Shown: positions 28,232-38,004, numbered from the stretch's first letter. The stretch: 64,000 nucleotides of DNA from Gallibacter intestinalis (GCF_014982745.1 NZ_JADCKA010000007.1:17562-81561), one strand, 5' to 3'. Made by a program: numbers and translations. The notes: generated by a model not told the origin, from the sequence alone.

Positions 28232-28838
28232 AAGGGTTATTCTCCTTCTCAAAGCCTATTGTTGTAGCTCCCATATGTCCAGGAAATACTCTGGTATCAT
28301 CAGGAAGCACAAACAGTTTTTCCTTTATGCTCTTTATCAGAAGCGGCATTGAACCTCCGGCAAAATCCGTTCTTCCCACAGATGCCTGAAACAATGTATC
28401 TCCGCTAAATAGGACAGTTCCTATCCTGATGCACATTCCTCCAGGGCTGTGTCCTGGAGTCATAATGAATTCAAGTCTCATATCGCCCACATCAAGGGTA
28501 TCTCCGTCTTTAACAGAAATATCAGCAACTATGCTTACAGGTGTTCCAAAATCCGCCGACATATTGGCTCTCGGATCCTTTAGCATCGGAGCCTCTGCCT
28601 CTGCAGCAACAATTTTTGCATCGTACTTTTCACTGATGATATTGACGCCGCCTATGTGGTCACCGTGTCCGTGGGTAAGTATTACATATTTAAGGTTTAT
28701 TTTTTCTTTATTTATAGTTTCTTCCATTCTTGGATTAAATCCGCCTGGATCCACTATAAATCCGTCTCCGCTTTTTTCATCCCATGCTATATATGAGTTA
28801 ACCATAAGCGGTCCGGAAGGTATATTTATTATCTTCAT
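28224..28838 (-). CDS. MBL-fold metallo-hydrolase, glyoxalase II-like
   Basis: 204-residue small metallo-beta-lactamase fold protein with H56-G-H58-G-D60-H61 and the later GHSPGGMCI and FSGDTLFQASVGRTDFAGG motifs. The compact form (YcbL/GloB-like) is usually annotated as hydroxyacylglutathione hydrolase-like; the substrate is unknown in organisms without glutathione. It overlaps the start of hemZ. Confidence 0.9.
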   Translation of the reverse strand: MKIINIPSGPLMVNSYIAWDEKSGDGFIVDPGGFNPRMEETINKEKINLKYVILTHGHGDHIGGVNIISEKYDAKIVAAEAEAPMLKDPRANMSADFGTPVSIVADISVKDGDTLDVGDMRLEFIMTPGHSPGGMCIRIGTVLFSGDTLFQASVGRTDFAGGSMPLLIKSIKEKLFVLPDDTRVFPGHMGATTIGFEKENNPFV

Positions 28839-28873
28839 ATCTCTATTCTCAATCTCAACATTTAATTAATTTA

Positions 28874-31060
28874 TCAGACCTTGCTTCTAAATACTTCATA
28901 GACTCCTTCTATGCTCTTCATAGCAAGGGTCAATTTACCGATTTGTCCTATATTGGATATCATAACTGTCAAGGCCACGGTGGCATTACCGTCTTTATCA
29001 GCTCTTGCATTTACGCTTGTAATATCCGTACCGGCATTTTCACATACCTTTGATATATCAGAAAAGAGACCTTTACGATCCTCTGCGATTATAGTTATAT
29101 CCGCCTCATAAGATTCATGGGCATTCTGCTCCCATTCAACCTCTATAAAGCGTTCCTTTTCCTCTTCAGGAAGGGAAACCATATTAGGGCAGTCCTTTCT
29201 GTGAACGGATACGCCTCTTCCTTTAGTTATATATCCGATTATTTCATCCCCAGGTACAGGGTTGCAGCACTTGGAAAGACGCACTAAAAGTCCATCCATT
29301 CCCTTTACTATAACGCCTTTATTGTTCTGTTTCTTTCCGCCCTTGCCTCCAGCCGTCTTAACTGTAGTTATTTCTTCAGGCTTTTTATCTTCCTTCTTGC
29401 TAGCCTTTTCAAGCTCAGCGTTATACATGGAAATAAGCTTTGAAGCGACATTAGTTAAAACAGTACCGCCAGGACTTACATTGAGAAACATCTCATCGGC
29501 ATCCTTTAATCCCGCATCCTTAACATACTTGGATATAAAGGAGTTTTTTAATACATCCTTAGGCTCGTATCCCTTCTTACGGAGATATTTGTCCATGAGC
29601 ATCTTGCCCTTGTCCACGCCGTCAGTTTTATTTTCTTTTTTAAGCCATTGCCTAATCTTAGTTCTAGCTGTAGGACTCTTTACAATCTTAAGCCAGTCTA
29701 TAGATGGTCCGCTGGAATTTGATGATGTTACGATTTCAACTATATCACCGTTTTCAAGCTTATGGTCGATGGTTACCATCTTACCGTTTATCTTGGCACC
29801 GACGCACTTTGCACCGACTTCCGAATGGACCTTAAAGGCAAAGTCCAAAGGCGTTGATCCTGCAGGAAGTTCCATTACATCTCCCTTTGGAGTAAAAACG
29901 AATACCTGGTTTTCGAAAAGGTCCATTTTAAGGGTCTCAAGGAATTCCTTAGGATTATCCATTTCCTTCTGCCACTCAAGAGACTGTCTGAGCCAGGAAA
30001 GTTTTACCTCTTCCTGATCTGCACTTACGCCCTCTTTGTATTTCCAATGGGCTGCGATACCGTATTCGGCAATTCTGTGCATCTCCTTTGTTCTTATCTG
30101 TATTTCAAAAGGATCTCCTGTATCACCGATTACAGTTGTGTGAAGGGACTGATACATATTAGGCTTAGGCATTGCTATGTAGTCCTTAAATCTTCCCGGA
30201 ATAGGAGTCCACATGGAATGGACTATACCTAATATTGCATAGCAATCCTTTACCGTATCAACAATTATTCTCACTGCCATGAGATCAAATATCTCATCAA
30301 GCTGCTTGTTTTGATATTTCATCTTTCGGAAGATGCTGTAAAAATGCTTTGTTCTTCCATAAATATCATAATCTATATCAGCATCCTTAAGAGCTTCGTT
30401 GACTTCATCTATGATTCTATTAAGGTCAGCTTCCCTTTCTTCCTTCTTTTCGTGAATTTCATTGGTAAGCTCCTGATATTCATCAGGCCAAAGATATCTC
30501 ATGCATATATCCTCAAGCTCAAACTTTATGGAATATATACCAAGTCTACTTGCCAAAGGCGCATAGATATCCAAAGTTTCACTGCATTTTTCCACAATCT
30601 TATTCGGGGTCATGTAATTTATGGTGCGCAGATTGTGAAGTCTGTCGGCCAGCTTAATTATGAGAACTCTTATATCCTTTGACATTGCCAAAAACATTTT
30701 TCTTAATGTTTCCGCCTGTCTTTCCTCTTTGTTCTCATACTGTAGGGAGCCTATCTTAGTAACACCGTCCACAAGCAACTCAACTTCCTCTCCGAATTCC
30801 TGTCTAAGCTGCTCATTTGTATATTCCGTATCTTCAACAACATCGTGCAGTAAACCGGCCACAAGAGTATCTTCATCCATGCCAAGTTCTGCCAGTATTT
30901 TAACTACTGCCATAGGATGTATCAGATAGGGCTCACCAGATTTTCGCAGCTGCCCCTCATGCATTTTAGCAGCCACATCATAGGCTCTTCCTATAAGTTC
31001 AATATCATATTTTGGATTCAGTTCGATTATTTCGTCCAGAAATTCCTGTCTACTTTGCAT
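28874..31060 (-). CDS. relA: Bifunctional (p)ppGpp synthetase/hydrolase Rel
   Basis: 728-residue long RSH enzyme. The N-terminal HD hydrolase domain is intact (H34, H48, H72-D73 in LLHDVVEDT), as is the synthetase domain (RLHNLRTI, then MPKPNMYQSLHTTVIG). The TGS domain starts near VFVFTPKGDVMELPAGSTPL, followed by helical/zinc-finger-like (CCNPVPGDEIIGYITKGRG) and ACT domains. It makes and degrades the stringent alarmone. Directly follows secDF (1 base). Confidence 0.97.
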   Translation of the reverse strand: MQSRQEFLDEIIELNPKYDIELIGRAYDVAAKMHEGQLRKSGEPYLIHPMAVVKILAELGMDEDTLVAGLLHDVVEDTEYTNEQLRQEFGEEVELLVDGVTKIGSLQYENKEERQAETLRKMFLAMSKDIRVLIIKLADRLHNLRTINYMTPNKIVEKCSETLDIYAPLASRLGIYSIKFELEDICMRYLWPDEYQELTNEIHEKKEEREADLNRIIDEVNEALKDADIDYDIYGRTKHFYSIFRKMKYQNKQLDEIFDLMAVRIIVDTVKDCYAILGIVHSMWTPIPGRFKDYIAMPKPNMYQSLHTTVIGDTGDPFEIQIRTKEMHRIAEYGIAAHWKYKEGVSADQEEVKLSWLRQSLEWQKEMDNPKEFLETLKMDLFENQVFVFTPKGDVMELPAGSTPLDFAFKVHSEVGAKCVGAKINGKMVTIDHKLENGDIVEIVTSSNSSGPSIDWLKIVKSPTARTKIRQWLKKENKTDGVDKGKMLMDKYLRKKGYEPKDVLKNSFISKYVKDAGLKDADEMFLNVSPGGTVLTNVASKLISMYNAELEKASKKEDKKPEEITTVKTAGGKGGKKQNNKGVIVKGMDGLLVRLSKCCNPVPGDEIIGYITKGRGVSVHRKDCPNMVSLPEEEKERFIEVEWEQNAHESYEADITIIAEDRKGLFSDISKVCENAGTDITSVNARADKDGNATVALTVMISNIGQIGKLTLAMKSIEGVYEVFRSKV

Positions 31061-33319
31061 TTATTCTTTATTCCCCGTTCCGCCTATATATTTTTTCTTT
31101 TTCTTCTTTTTGCCTTCCTCAAGTGTCTTCTGATATCTTGTCTTTCTTTTGTGCTGTGAGAACTGATAGTACAGCGGGCTGCATATGAATATAGATGACA
31201 GACATCCTGCCGCTACACCTACCATCAGAGGCAGTATAAACTCCCTCATAGAAGCCGATGTCATTATAAACATCGGTACCATTACTATCAGAGTAGTAAA
31301 GGTAGTCATTATGGATCTGGATAAGGTCTGATTTATGGAAATATCAATTATTTCCTCCTCGTCCTTTCTCATCAGCTGATTGTTCTCTCTTATTCTATCA
31401 AATATTACTATGGTGTCGTTTATGGAATATCCGACTACCGTCAATATACCTGCAATAAACGGGTTATTTACAGTTACATTGAATACCGCATAGAATGTCA
31501 GCACTATAAGAACATCGTGTAGTACGCCTAAAATTGCGGATGCTCCGAAATTCCATTCTTTAAATCTAAGTCTTATATAGATAAGCATACCTACAGCTGC
31601 TAAAAGCACCGCCTTTATTGCGTTATTTCTCAGCTCTTTACCTACCGTAGGTCCGAACAACTCTTGTGCCAATATATCGCTGTCATCAAATCCGAACTCT
31701 TGCTGTAAATCAGCAATTAAAGCGCTTCTTTCATCGTTTTCAATGGCATCAACGGTTCTTATCATAATCTGCTCGTTATTTTCGCCGGCATAAACGACTT
31801 CCGCTTCTATACCTCTGTCATTTAAAACGGCTTCAACCTCTTCCATGGCTACTTCCTTGCCCATATCAATCTGGACCATGGTACCGCCGGTAAAGTCGAT
31901 ACCGTAGTTGAGTCCTCTTACAAGACCAAAGGCAAGACCAATAACGAGAATTACAACGGAAACAGTGTAATATATTTTCCTGTGTTTTATGAAAGAGAAC
32001 TGCCTCTTTATGGCAAACATCGCTGTTCCGTCTTCTTTTATTCCAAAGTATTTCTTCTTTGAGAAACGCCTTGTATTGGCTAATATGCCAAGGTACAGAT
32101 GAGTGATAACCACAGCAGTCAGCAAGCTGACTATGATACCAATCATCAGTGTCCATGCAAAGCCCTTAACGGAGCTTGTTCCTATCTGATAAAGTATTAC
32201 CGCAGCGATAAGAGTTGTAACCTGAGAGTCGATTACTGTACTCATAGCTCTCTTAAATCCTGTCTGTACTGCGACTCTCGTTGATTTGCCGCTTATTATT
32301 TCTTCCTTGATTCTGGTGAATATGACAACATTGGCATCCACGGCCATACCAACGGAAAGTATCAGACCAGCTATACCAGGTAGCGTTATAACATTTCCCA
32401 CAAGGGCCATGATTATGAATATGATAAGAATATACATAGCCAGAGCAATATCAGCTGCAAGACCCATTATCATATATCCTGCAATCATTATCACAAATAT
32501 TATAGCGATACCAATGATGCCGGCCTTTACGCTCTGATCAAAGGCATCAAGTCCGATCTTTGCACTCTGAACCGATGAAGATACTTCTTCCAAAGGAGCT
32601 GGAAGTGCACCGCCTCTAATCAATGCTGCCAGCTCGGATGCTTCCTCCTGGCTGAAGTTACCTGTTATCTCACATTTGCCTCCACTTATAACCTCGTTAA
32701 CGGAAGGACTTGAAATAACATCGTTATCCAGCATTATTACTATGGAATCACTTGGGACTGTCTGCCCGTATGAATCTTTGATGGTTGCGGTCACCGTACC
32801 GCTTAAAGCTTTTTCTGTTGCCTGCTCAAAGGCATCTGCTCCTTCACTTTTGAGTTCAAGACTTACAGCATAACCGCCTGTTTCACTACCACTCTGTGTC
32901 ACAGTGGCATTTTGAACCATGCTTCCATCCAGTACGAAGCCTCCATCAGGCATCAGGAACTGCAGCTGTGCAGTTCTGCCTATCTGGTCTATGGCTTCCT
33001 GAGCATTTTCCACGCCAGGTAGTTCAACTCTTATTCGATTGCCGCCTTCAACTCTGACATCAGCATTGGCGATACCCATCTGGTCAACTCTTCGGCTAAT
33101 CACCTGCTGAGTCTGATTCATCAGTTCAGTAAGTTCTTCGCCTTCCTTGTCTGTCTGAGCCTCCATGACAACATATACTCCGCCTTTAATATCAAGGCCG
33201 AGCTGAATCTTGTCAGTGAGAGGTGCCAAACTGCCTACTCCGAAAACAGTTGCATACCAGCCAAAACCCACTAATAGCAACAAAAGCACCGCGACTATTT
33301 TTTTTAGCTTTTCTTTCAT
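31061..33319 (-). CDS. secDF: Fused protein-export subunit SecDF
   Basis: 752 residues with SecD and SecF fused in one chain and about 12 membrane helices. The SecD half begins with a TM helix and has LGLDIKGGVYVVMEA and the DxD-containing TM4 region; the SecF half starts near GLNYGIDFTGGTMVQIDM. It uses the proton motive force to pull secreted proteins out of SecYEG. The frame is open to 33385, but GAGGTG-AATTTG-ATG puts the start at 33319. First gene of the long operon running left to efp. Confidence 0.96.
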   Translation of the reverse strand: MKEKLKKIVAVLLLLLVGFGWYATVFGVGSLAPLTDKIQLGLDIKGGVYVVMEAQTDKEGEELTELMNQTQQVISRRVDQMGIANADVRVEGGNRIRVELPGVENAQEAIDQIGRTAQLQFLMPDGGFVLDGSMVQNATVTQSGSETGGYAVSLELKSEGADAFEQATEKALSGTVTATIKDSYGQTVPSDSIVIMLDNDVISSPSVNEVISGGKCEITGNFSQEEASELAALIRGGALPAPLEEVSSSVQSAKIGLDAFDQSVKAGIIGIAIIFVIMIAGYMIMGLAADIALAMYILIIFIIMALVGNVITLPGIAGLILSVGMAVDANVVIFTRIKEEIISGKSTRVAVQTGFKRAMSTVIDSQVTTLIAAVILYQIGTSSVKGFAWTLMIGIIVSLLTAVVITHLYLGILANTRRFSKKKYFGIKEDGTAMFAIKRQFSFIKHRKIYYTVSVVILVIGLAFGLVRGLNYGIDFTGGTMVQIDMGKEVAMEEVEAVLNDRGIEAEVVYAGENNEQIMIRTVDAIENDERSALIADLQQEFGFDDSDILAQELFGPTVGKELRNNAIKAVLLAAVGMLIYIRLRFKEWNFGASAILGVLHDVLIVLTFYAVFNVTVNNPFIAGILTVVGYSINDTIVIFDRIRENNQLMRKDEEEIIDISINQTLSRSIMTTFTTLIVMVPMFIMTSASMREFILPLMVGVAAGCLSSIFICSPLYYQFSQHKRKTRYQKTLEEGKKKKKKKYIGGTGNKE

Positions 33320-33353
33320 CAAATTCACCTCAAGTATTTTTGCATTATATTTT

Positions 33354-33382
33354 ATTATATAATTTTCCCCGTAGGAAATCAA
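33354..33382 (-). promoter_or_regulatory. Promoter of the secDF-relA operon
   Basis: Minus-strand TTGATT (33377-33382), 17-bp spacer, TATAAT (33354-33359), directly after the yajC terminator and 35 bases before the secDF start. Confidence 0.75.
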
Positions 33383-33383
33383 C

Positions 33384-33410
33384 AAGGCCGGTCAAATTGA
33401 CCGGCCTTTT
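33384..33410. terminator. Terminator after yajC
   Basis: Stem GGCCGGTC/GACCGGCC (33386-33393 with 33399-33406), five-base loop. It is flanked by AA and TTTT; on the minus strand the tail is TTGTTGATTT, so termination of yajC may be partial. Confidence 0.7.
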
Positions 33411-33422
33411 CAGGCATTTAAT

Positions 33423-33959
33423 TTACTTGTTTTCAGCGTTTTCTTCGTTCTTTACTTCAACTTCTTCAGCAGCTACTTCTTCAGCTTCGGCTTCAACTGT
33501 TTCGACAGCCTCTACTGTTTCAGTTTCGACTACTTCCGCTTCAGCAACTTCAACTGCCTCTTCGGCTTCAATTGCTTCTTCCTTTTCTACCGGTTCAATT
33601 TCAGCATCAAGAATAGCTTCTTTTTCCGGTTCAGACTTCTTAAGCTTTTTAGGTCTGGAAGATTTTTCTTCTCTAGACAGCTTAGGTTCCTTAGTTACTA
33701 TCTGTGATACGGACCATTTCATCATTTCAAATTTAACCTTGTCCGCTCCCACCTGAATAACGATGGAATCTTCCTTTACCTTTACTACCTTACCGCAGAT
33801 ACCACCGATTGTTACAATTGAATCTCCAACCTTTATGGAAGATCTCATCGCATTAACTTCTCTTTCCTTCTTCTTCTGAGGTCTAATCAGCATGAAGTAC
33901 ATAAGAGCGATAAGAAGTATCAAAGGTATTATCTGAAAATATATCGTTCTGTTGTCCAT
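33423..33959 (-). CDS. yajC: Preprotein translocase subunit YajC with long acidic tail
   Basis: Residues 1-90 are YajC: one TM helix (about 8-24), then IRPQKKKEREVNAMRSSIKV and the GDSIVTIGGICGKV beta segment. YajC joins SecDF in the holotranslocon, and secDF is the next gene. Residues about 95-178 are an extra tail made mainly of Glu, Ala and Val in short repeats (VEAVETVEAEAEEVAAEEVE), probably disordered and cytoplasmic. Typical YajC is about 90-110 residues. AGGAGG precedes the ATG. Confidence 0.92.
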   Translation of the reverse strand: MDNRTIYFQIIPLILLIALMYFMLIRPQKKKEREVNAMRSSIKVGDSIVTIGGICGKVVKVKEDSIVIQVGADKVKFEMMKWSVSQIVTKEPKLSREEKSSRPKKLKKSEPEKEAILDAEIEPVEKEEAIEAEEAVEVAEAEVVETETVEAVETVEAEAEEVAAEEVEVKNEENAENK

Positions 33960-34013
33960 TTAATAATTCCTCCTAAATTATATATGCCGTCACTTCCAAC
34001 GTCTTTATTTAAC

Positions 34014-34100
34014 TGGTGCCGGCGATGGGGGTCGAACCCATACGGTGTCACCACCACAGGATTTTGAGTCCTGCACGTCTGCCAATTCCATCACGCCGGC
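34014..34100 (-). tRNA. tRNA-Leu (CAA)
   Basis: 87 nt with encoded CCA (34014-34016). Acceptor stem GCCGGCG/CGCCGGC, D loop TTGGCAGAC, anticodon loop centred on CAA in GACTCAAAATC, a long variable arm as in class II tRNAs, and T loop GGGTTCGACCC. The GCCGGCG 5' end is at 34100. Confidence 0.97.
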
Positions 34101-34111
34101 GTAACAGCATA

Positions 34112-34140
34112 ATTCTATACTATTCTAAGGTTATAGTCAA
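34112..34140 (-). promoter_or_regulatory. Promoter of tRNA-Leu(CAA)
   Basis: Minus-strand TTGACT (34135-34140), 17-bp spacer, TAGAAT (34112-34117), 11 bases before the tRNA. The -35 lies inside the last codons of the RND gene and its stop codon is in the spacer. Confidence 0.65.
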
Positions 34141-37100
34141 CTCATCTTCAGAAATTACTTTTGTCTTTTTGCTAGCCAGAATATCGTACATTACAGGGAT
34201 TACGAAAAGTGTCATAAGAGTAGCATAAAGCAATCCTCCGATACACACAACAGCCACCGGCTGAATCATTTCGCTGCCGCTTCCTGTACCCACCGCCATA
34301 GGCAAAAGACCAAGTATTGTAGTTGCAGCTGTCATAAGCACAGGTCTCATTCTTATAGCTCCTGCTTCTATTATGGATTCTCTTCTATCCATACCTTCCG
34401 CCCTCAATCTGTTTATGCAGTCTATAAGTACGATGGCATTGTTTACTATTATACCCATCAGCATGATTATTCCCACCATGGCAACGACGCTTAGTACATT
34501 TCCCGTAATCAATAGTCCTGCCATGGCGCCGGTAATAGCTAAAGGTATTGTAAACATCACGATAAACGGTGAAAGCAGTGATTGGAACTGGGCTACCATA
34601 ACCAAATAAATCAAGAATATACCTAAAAGGAACATCTTTACAAGCTGACCCATGGCATCCATAATCTGCTCGTTTTCTCCTTCTATTACCACATTTACGC
34701 TTTCAGGAAGCTCAAGCTTTTCAACAGCAGCCTCAGCCTTATCTGTAGTTAAGGTAATATTATATCCCTCATCGACAGATGCCGTTACAGTCTGCGCCCT
34801 TTTCTGATCTGTCCTGGTTATAGTATCAAGGGTCTTATCCTTTTGCACATTGGCAATATCTTTTAACTTTACAGACTCACCGCTTCCCGCTGAAGCACCG
34901 GTAGTACTTGATGTTCCGGCAGATATCTCCATATTCATAAGCTGATTTTGGCTCATCTTATCATCAGCTGCATCAGAGCTTACTATAACACTTCTTTCGC
35001 TACCTTCGTATTCAATACCTGTAGCTTCGCTTTCCCCAGACAGCTTTGAGCTTATCTGAGTATAAACCTGTGCAACGGTAAGGCCGTGTTTCATAGCCTT
35101 TTCTCTGTCGATGATAACCTTTATCTCTGAGGATGAATTTTCGTTAACATCAGAAACCTCGCTTACGCCTTCAATATCCCCGAGTGCATTTTGCACTTTA
35201 ATGGCAGCACTTCTGAGATCGTTCAAATCGTCGCCTTCCAGTCTGATGCTGATGCCGCCTCCTCCCATCATAGCGGACATATCTGCAGTTGATGAAACCG
35301 AAACCTCAGCTCCATTTTCTTCTCCAATCTTTGACAAAACATCGGCAACCTTATCGCCGTTTTTAATTTTATCCTCATCTAAAAGAACATAGAAGGTTGC
35401 GTTTTTCATATCTCCTGAAGATGTTCCTCCAAGTCCCATTAAGGACGCCGTATTAGATGAAAGTGTAGCTCCCACCGTAGATACTCCGTCGATTTCCGAA
35501 ACCTTTTCCGATATTTCATCATATGTTCTGACGCAATCATCATCGGACGCCTCTTCTGGCATCTGTACAGTTGCAGAAACCTGAGGTGTTGACATATCCG
35601 GTATGAACTCAAAGCCCTTTGAAAGAGTCAGTCCGGTGGTTGCTACAAGTAATACCACAACTGCCACTAGTACAACAGCCTTATGATTTAAAGCCTTTTC
35701 AGCCAAGCTTCTGTACTTATCTACAGTTTTGCTTTCAGGCCCCATCACTGTGACTTTCTTTATATTTCCGAGAATTGTACTTCCCATTGTCGGTACCAAG
35801 GTCAAAGCGACAATGAGACTGGCCATAAGGGAATATGTCACCGTCAGTGCCATGTCGACAAATACCGTTTTAGTAATTCCGTCAACGAAAACTATCGGCA
35901 AGAACACACATACAGTTGTAAGGGTTGAGGCGGTGATTGCTCCTGCCACCTGTGCTGCTCCCGACACAGCAGCTTTAATTTTACTGTAGCCCAAACTTCT
36001 GAGTCTATATATGTTTTCAATAACCACAATGGAATTATCCACCAACATACCTGTACCCACGGCAAGTCCTGCCAGAGAGATTATGTTAAGTGTAACCCCT
36101 GTAAAATACATAAGGACTATTGCAAAGGTTATACTAATAGGTATGCTTAGAGCAGTTATGATTGTCGGTTTAAAATCTCTCAAGAAGAAAAACAGTACAA
36201 GTATAGCAAATAGACCTCCCAGTACCAGACTTTCCAGTACCGAATCTATCGCTATGTTAATATAATCTCCCTGATCCGAAAGAACAGAAAACTCCAACCC
36301 GTCATATTCGCCAGAAAGCTCATCAAATCTGTCCTTTACATTTTCAGCCACTTCAGTTGTGCCGTAATCAGACTGCTTGCTGAACACCAGCATTATCCCG
36401 TCTTCGCCGTTGATCTTTGAGTAAGTCTTTTCTCCATCTGCCATATATGTCACGGCAGCCACATCAGCAAGTGTAATAGGCTCAACACCATCTATACCCA
36501 AATCCAGAAGCACAGTATTTTTCAATTCATCTGGGGAATCAATCTTATCGCCTACGGTAACAATAACATCCTGACCATCCTCAGATATATAACCTGCCGG
36601 CATTTCAAAATTTTGAGCCGTTATAAGGGATGATATTCCCTCCGGCGTTAGGTAACTGCTTATCTGAGATGCTGATGCCTTTCCTGATGCCTCCTGAAGA
36701 GCTATCTGCGATAAAGACGACTGTAACTGCATGTTCGCCGAGTTTAGCAGCGCGCTGTTGCCTGCTATCTCAGCCATACCGTTGTTTAAGCTATTTTCGG
36801 TTTTTTGCAGATTTTCATTAAGACTGCTTTCCGCCTTAGTCACTTCATCCAGTGTATTAAGCTTATTTACATCAATACCCATCTGGGAAAGAAATTCCGA
36901 AAAGGGTGCAAGCTGCTCTGTTATACCATCCATAGCCTTCTTTGCAGCGGCTATAGCCTGGACATTAGCCTTATATACATTGTTTCCTTCACAGGCTGCA
37001 TTTATTTCTTCTTCCGTTGCACCCTCTGGCAGCTGCGATGCAATCTGAGTTTTTAATGTCTCATTAGCACTTTCGAGGCCTTCCTTTGTCATGGCAAGGG

Positions 37101-37872
37101 TTTTAAGAGATTTTATTACATCCTTAACACTCTGACTGTTTTCAGCCAGCATATCTTGGCTGCTCTTTATGGTGCCCTTGGCAGCTTCAAGCTGTGCAAT
37201 GCTGTCATTTGCCGCCGTAATCTGATTGTTTACACTCTGCTTGGCATCTGCAAAGCTCTCACTGACAGCATCTTGAATCTTTTCGTTAATCTCATCAATC
37301 TTCTTTTCATCAAGGCTTACATATACCGAATTTTCCACAAGCCCCGCAGTGGTTACCGATGCGACTCCTTCTGTGCCCTCCAGCTTTCTTAAAAGTTCTT
37401 CGGAAAGCAATGCCGATGTTTCTTCAGTACTGCTGCCCTTTACTGAAACAGCAGCAACAGTTGTCGGTATCATGGAAGGATTGAGCTTCATGATTACAGG
37501 AGTTTGCACAGTATCATCCCATCCGCTTTTGGAAAGGTCAATCTTATCACGAATATCCACCGAAACCGTATCTAGCTCCGCATCCTGTTCAAACTCAAGC
37601 AATATGATAGATGCATTATCCTGTGAAACAGAGGATATATTCTTTAGGTTTTCCAAAGAAGCCATCTGCTGCTCAAGGGGCTGAGTTACAGTCTTTTCAA
37701 CTTCCTGGGACGAAGCTCCAGGATATGTTGTAAACACAGCAACATATGGCAAATCTATCTTTGGAAAAAGATCTGGTGTCATCCTAGTAAATGAAACCAC
37801 ACCGAAAACTATTATCATGATAACCGCCACCAGCACGGTAAACGGTTTTTTAACGCTTTGTTTTGTCAGCAT
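34120..37872 (-). CDS. RND-family efflux permease with coiled-coil insertion
   Basis: 1250-residue HAE1-type RND transporter, about 200 longer than AcrB or SwrC. TM1 is near 12-30, followed by PDLFPKIDLPYVAVFTTYPG. Duplicated TM blocks lie near 540-730 and 1050-1230, with GTGMLVDNSIVVIENIYRLR and MGIIVNNAIVLIDCINRLRA in TM4/TM10-like positions. Residues about 195-400, inside the first porter region, are an inserted Gln/Ser/Ala/Asn-rich helical segment that should form a long hairpin outside the membrane. The open frame extends to 37956 into tRNA-Ala, but AGGAGG before the ATG at 37872 sets the start. No membrane-fusion partner gene is adjacent. Confidence 0.92.
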   Translation of the reverse strand: MLTKQSVKKPFTVLVAVIMIIVFGVVSFTRMTPDLFPKIDLPYVAVFTTYPGASSQEVEKTVTQPLEQQMASLENLKNISSVSQDNASIILLEFEQDAELDTVSVDIRDKIDLSKSGWDDTVQTPVIMKLNPSMIPTTVAAVSVKGSSTEETSALLSEELLRKLEGTEGVASVTTAGLVENSVYVSLDEKKIDEINEKIQDAVSESFADAKQSVNNQITAANDSIAQLEAAKGTIKSSQDMLAENSQSVKDVIKSLKTLAMTKEGLESANETLKTQIASQLPEGATEEEINAACEGNNVYKANVQAIAAAKKAMDGITEQLAPFSEFLSQMGIDVNKLNTLDEVTKAESSLNENLQKTENSLNNGMAEIAGNSALLNSANMQLQSSLSQIALQEASGKASASQISSYLTPEGISSLITAQNFEMPAGYISEDGQDVIVTVGDKIDSPDELKNTVLLDLGIDGVEPITLADVAAVTYMADGEKTYSKINGEDGIMLVFSKQSDYGTTEVAENVKDRFDELSGEYDGLEFSVLSDQGDYINIAIDSVLESLVLGGLFAILVLFFFLRDFKPTIITALSIPISITFAIVLMYFTGVTLNIISLAGLAVGTGMLVDNSIVVIENIYRLRSLGYSKIKAAVSGAAQVAGAITASTLTTVCVFLPIVFVDGITKTVFVDMALTVTYSLMASLIVALTLVPTMGSTILGNIKKVTVMGPESKTVDKYRSLAEKALNHKAVVLVAVVVLLVATTGLTLSKGFEFIPDMSTPQVSATVQMPEEASDDDCVRTYDEISEKVSEIDGVSTVGATLSSNTASLMGLGGTSSGDMKNATFYVLLDEDKIKNGDKVADVLSKIGEENGAEVSVSSTADMSAMMGGGGISIRLEGDDLNDLRSAAIKVQNALGDIEGVSEVSDVNENSSSEIKVIIDREKAMKHGLTVAQVYTQISSKLSGESEATGIEYEGSERSVIVSSDAADDKMSQNQLMNMEISAGTSSTTGASAGSGESVKLKDIANVQKDKTLDTITRTDQKRAQTVTASVDEGYNITLTTDKAEAAVEKLELPESVNVVIEGENEQIMDAMGQLVKMFLLGIFLIYLVMVAQFQSLLSPFIVMFTIPLAITGAMAGLLITGNVLSVVAMVGIIMLMGIIVNNAIVLIDCINRLRAEGMDRRESIIEAGAIRMRPVLMTAATTILGLLPMAVGTGSGSEMIQPVAVVCIGGLLYATLMTLFVIPVMYDILASKKTKVISEDELTITLE

Positions 37873-37891
37873 ATTACCTCCTATAATGAAT

Positions 37892-37915
37892 AAAACGGCT
37901 GAAATCAGCCGTTTT
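37892..37915. terminator. Terminator after tRNA-Ala
   Basis: Ten-bp stem AAAACGGCTG/CAGCCGTTTT (37892-37901 with 37906-37915), four-base loop, giving TTTT at the 3' end on either strand. It separates the tRNA from the RND gene. Confidence 0.8.
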
Positions 37916-37917
37916 AA

Positions 37918-37993
37918 TGGTGGAGCATAGGGGATTCGAACCCCTGACCCCCACACTGCCAGTGTGGTGCGCTCCCAGCTGCGCTAATACCCC
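37918..37993 (-). tRNA. tRNA-Ala (GGC)
   Basis: 76 nt with encoded CCA (37918-37920). Acceptor GGGGTAT/ATGCTCC includes the G3-U70 pair that marks alanine tRNAs. Anticodon GGC in CTGGCAG, T loop GGTTCGAATCC. Confidence 0.97.
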
Positions 37994-38004
37994 ATATCGG
38001 GAAC

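Noticed and set aside
29262..30017. 251-residue plus-strand ORF opposite relA
   Set aside because: Shadow of the relA TGS/synthetase region; low-complexity Ser/Leu/Phe content.
1..33319. T-box leaders for glyS, leuS, aspS or hisS
   Set aside because: All four genes are inside operons with gaps under about 30 bases; no leader with specifier hairpin or T-box sequence is present.
37873..37956. N-terminal extension of the RND frame (MWGSGVRIPYAPP)
   Set aside because: It is tRNA-Ala and its terminator read as protein; the ribosome site and family start place the ATG at 37872.
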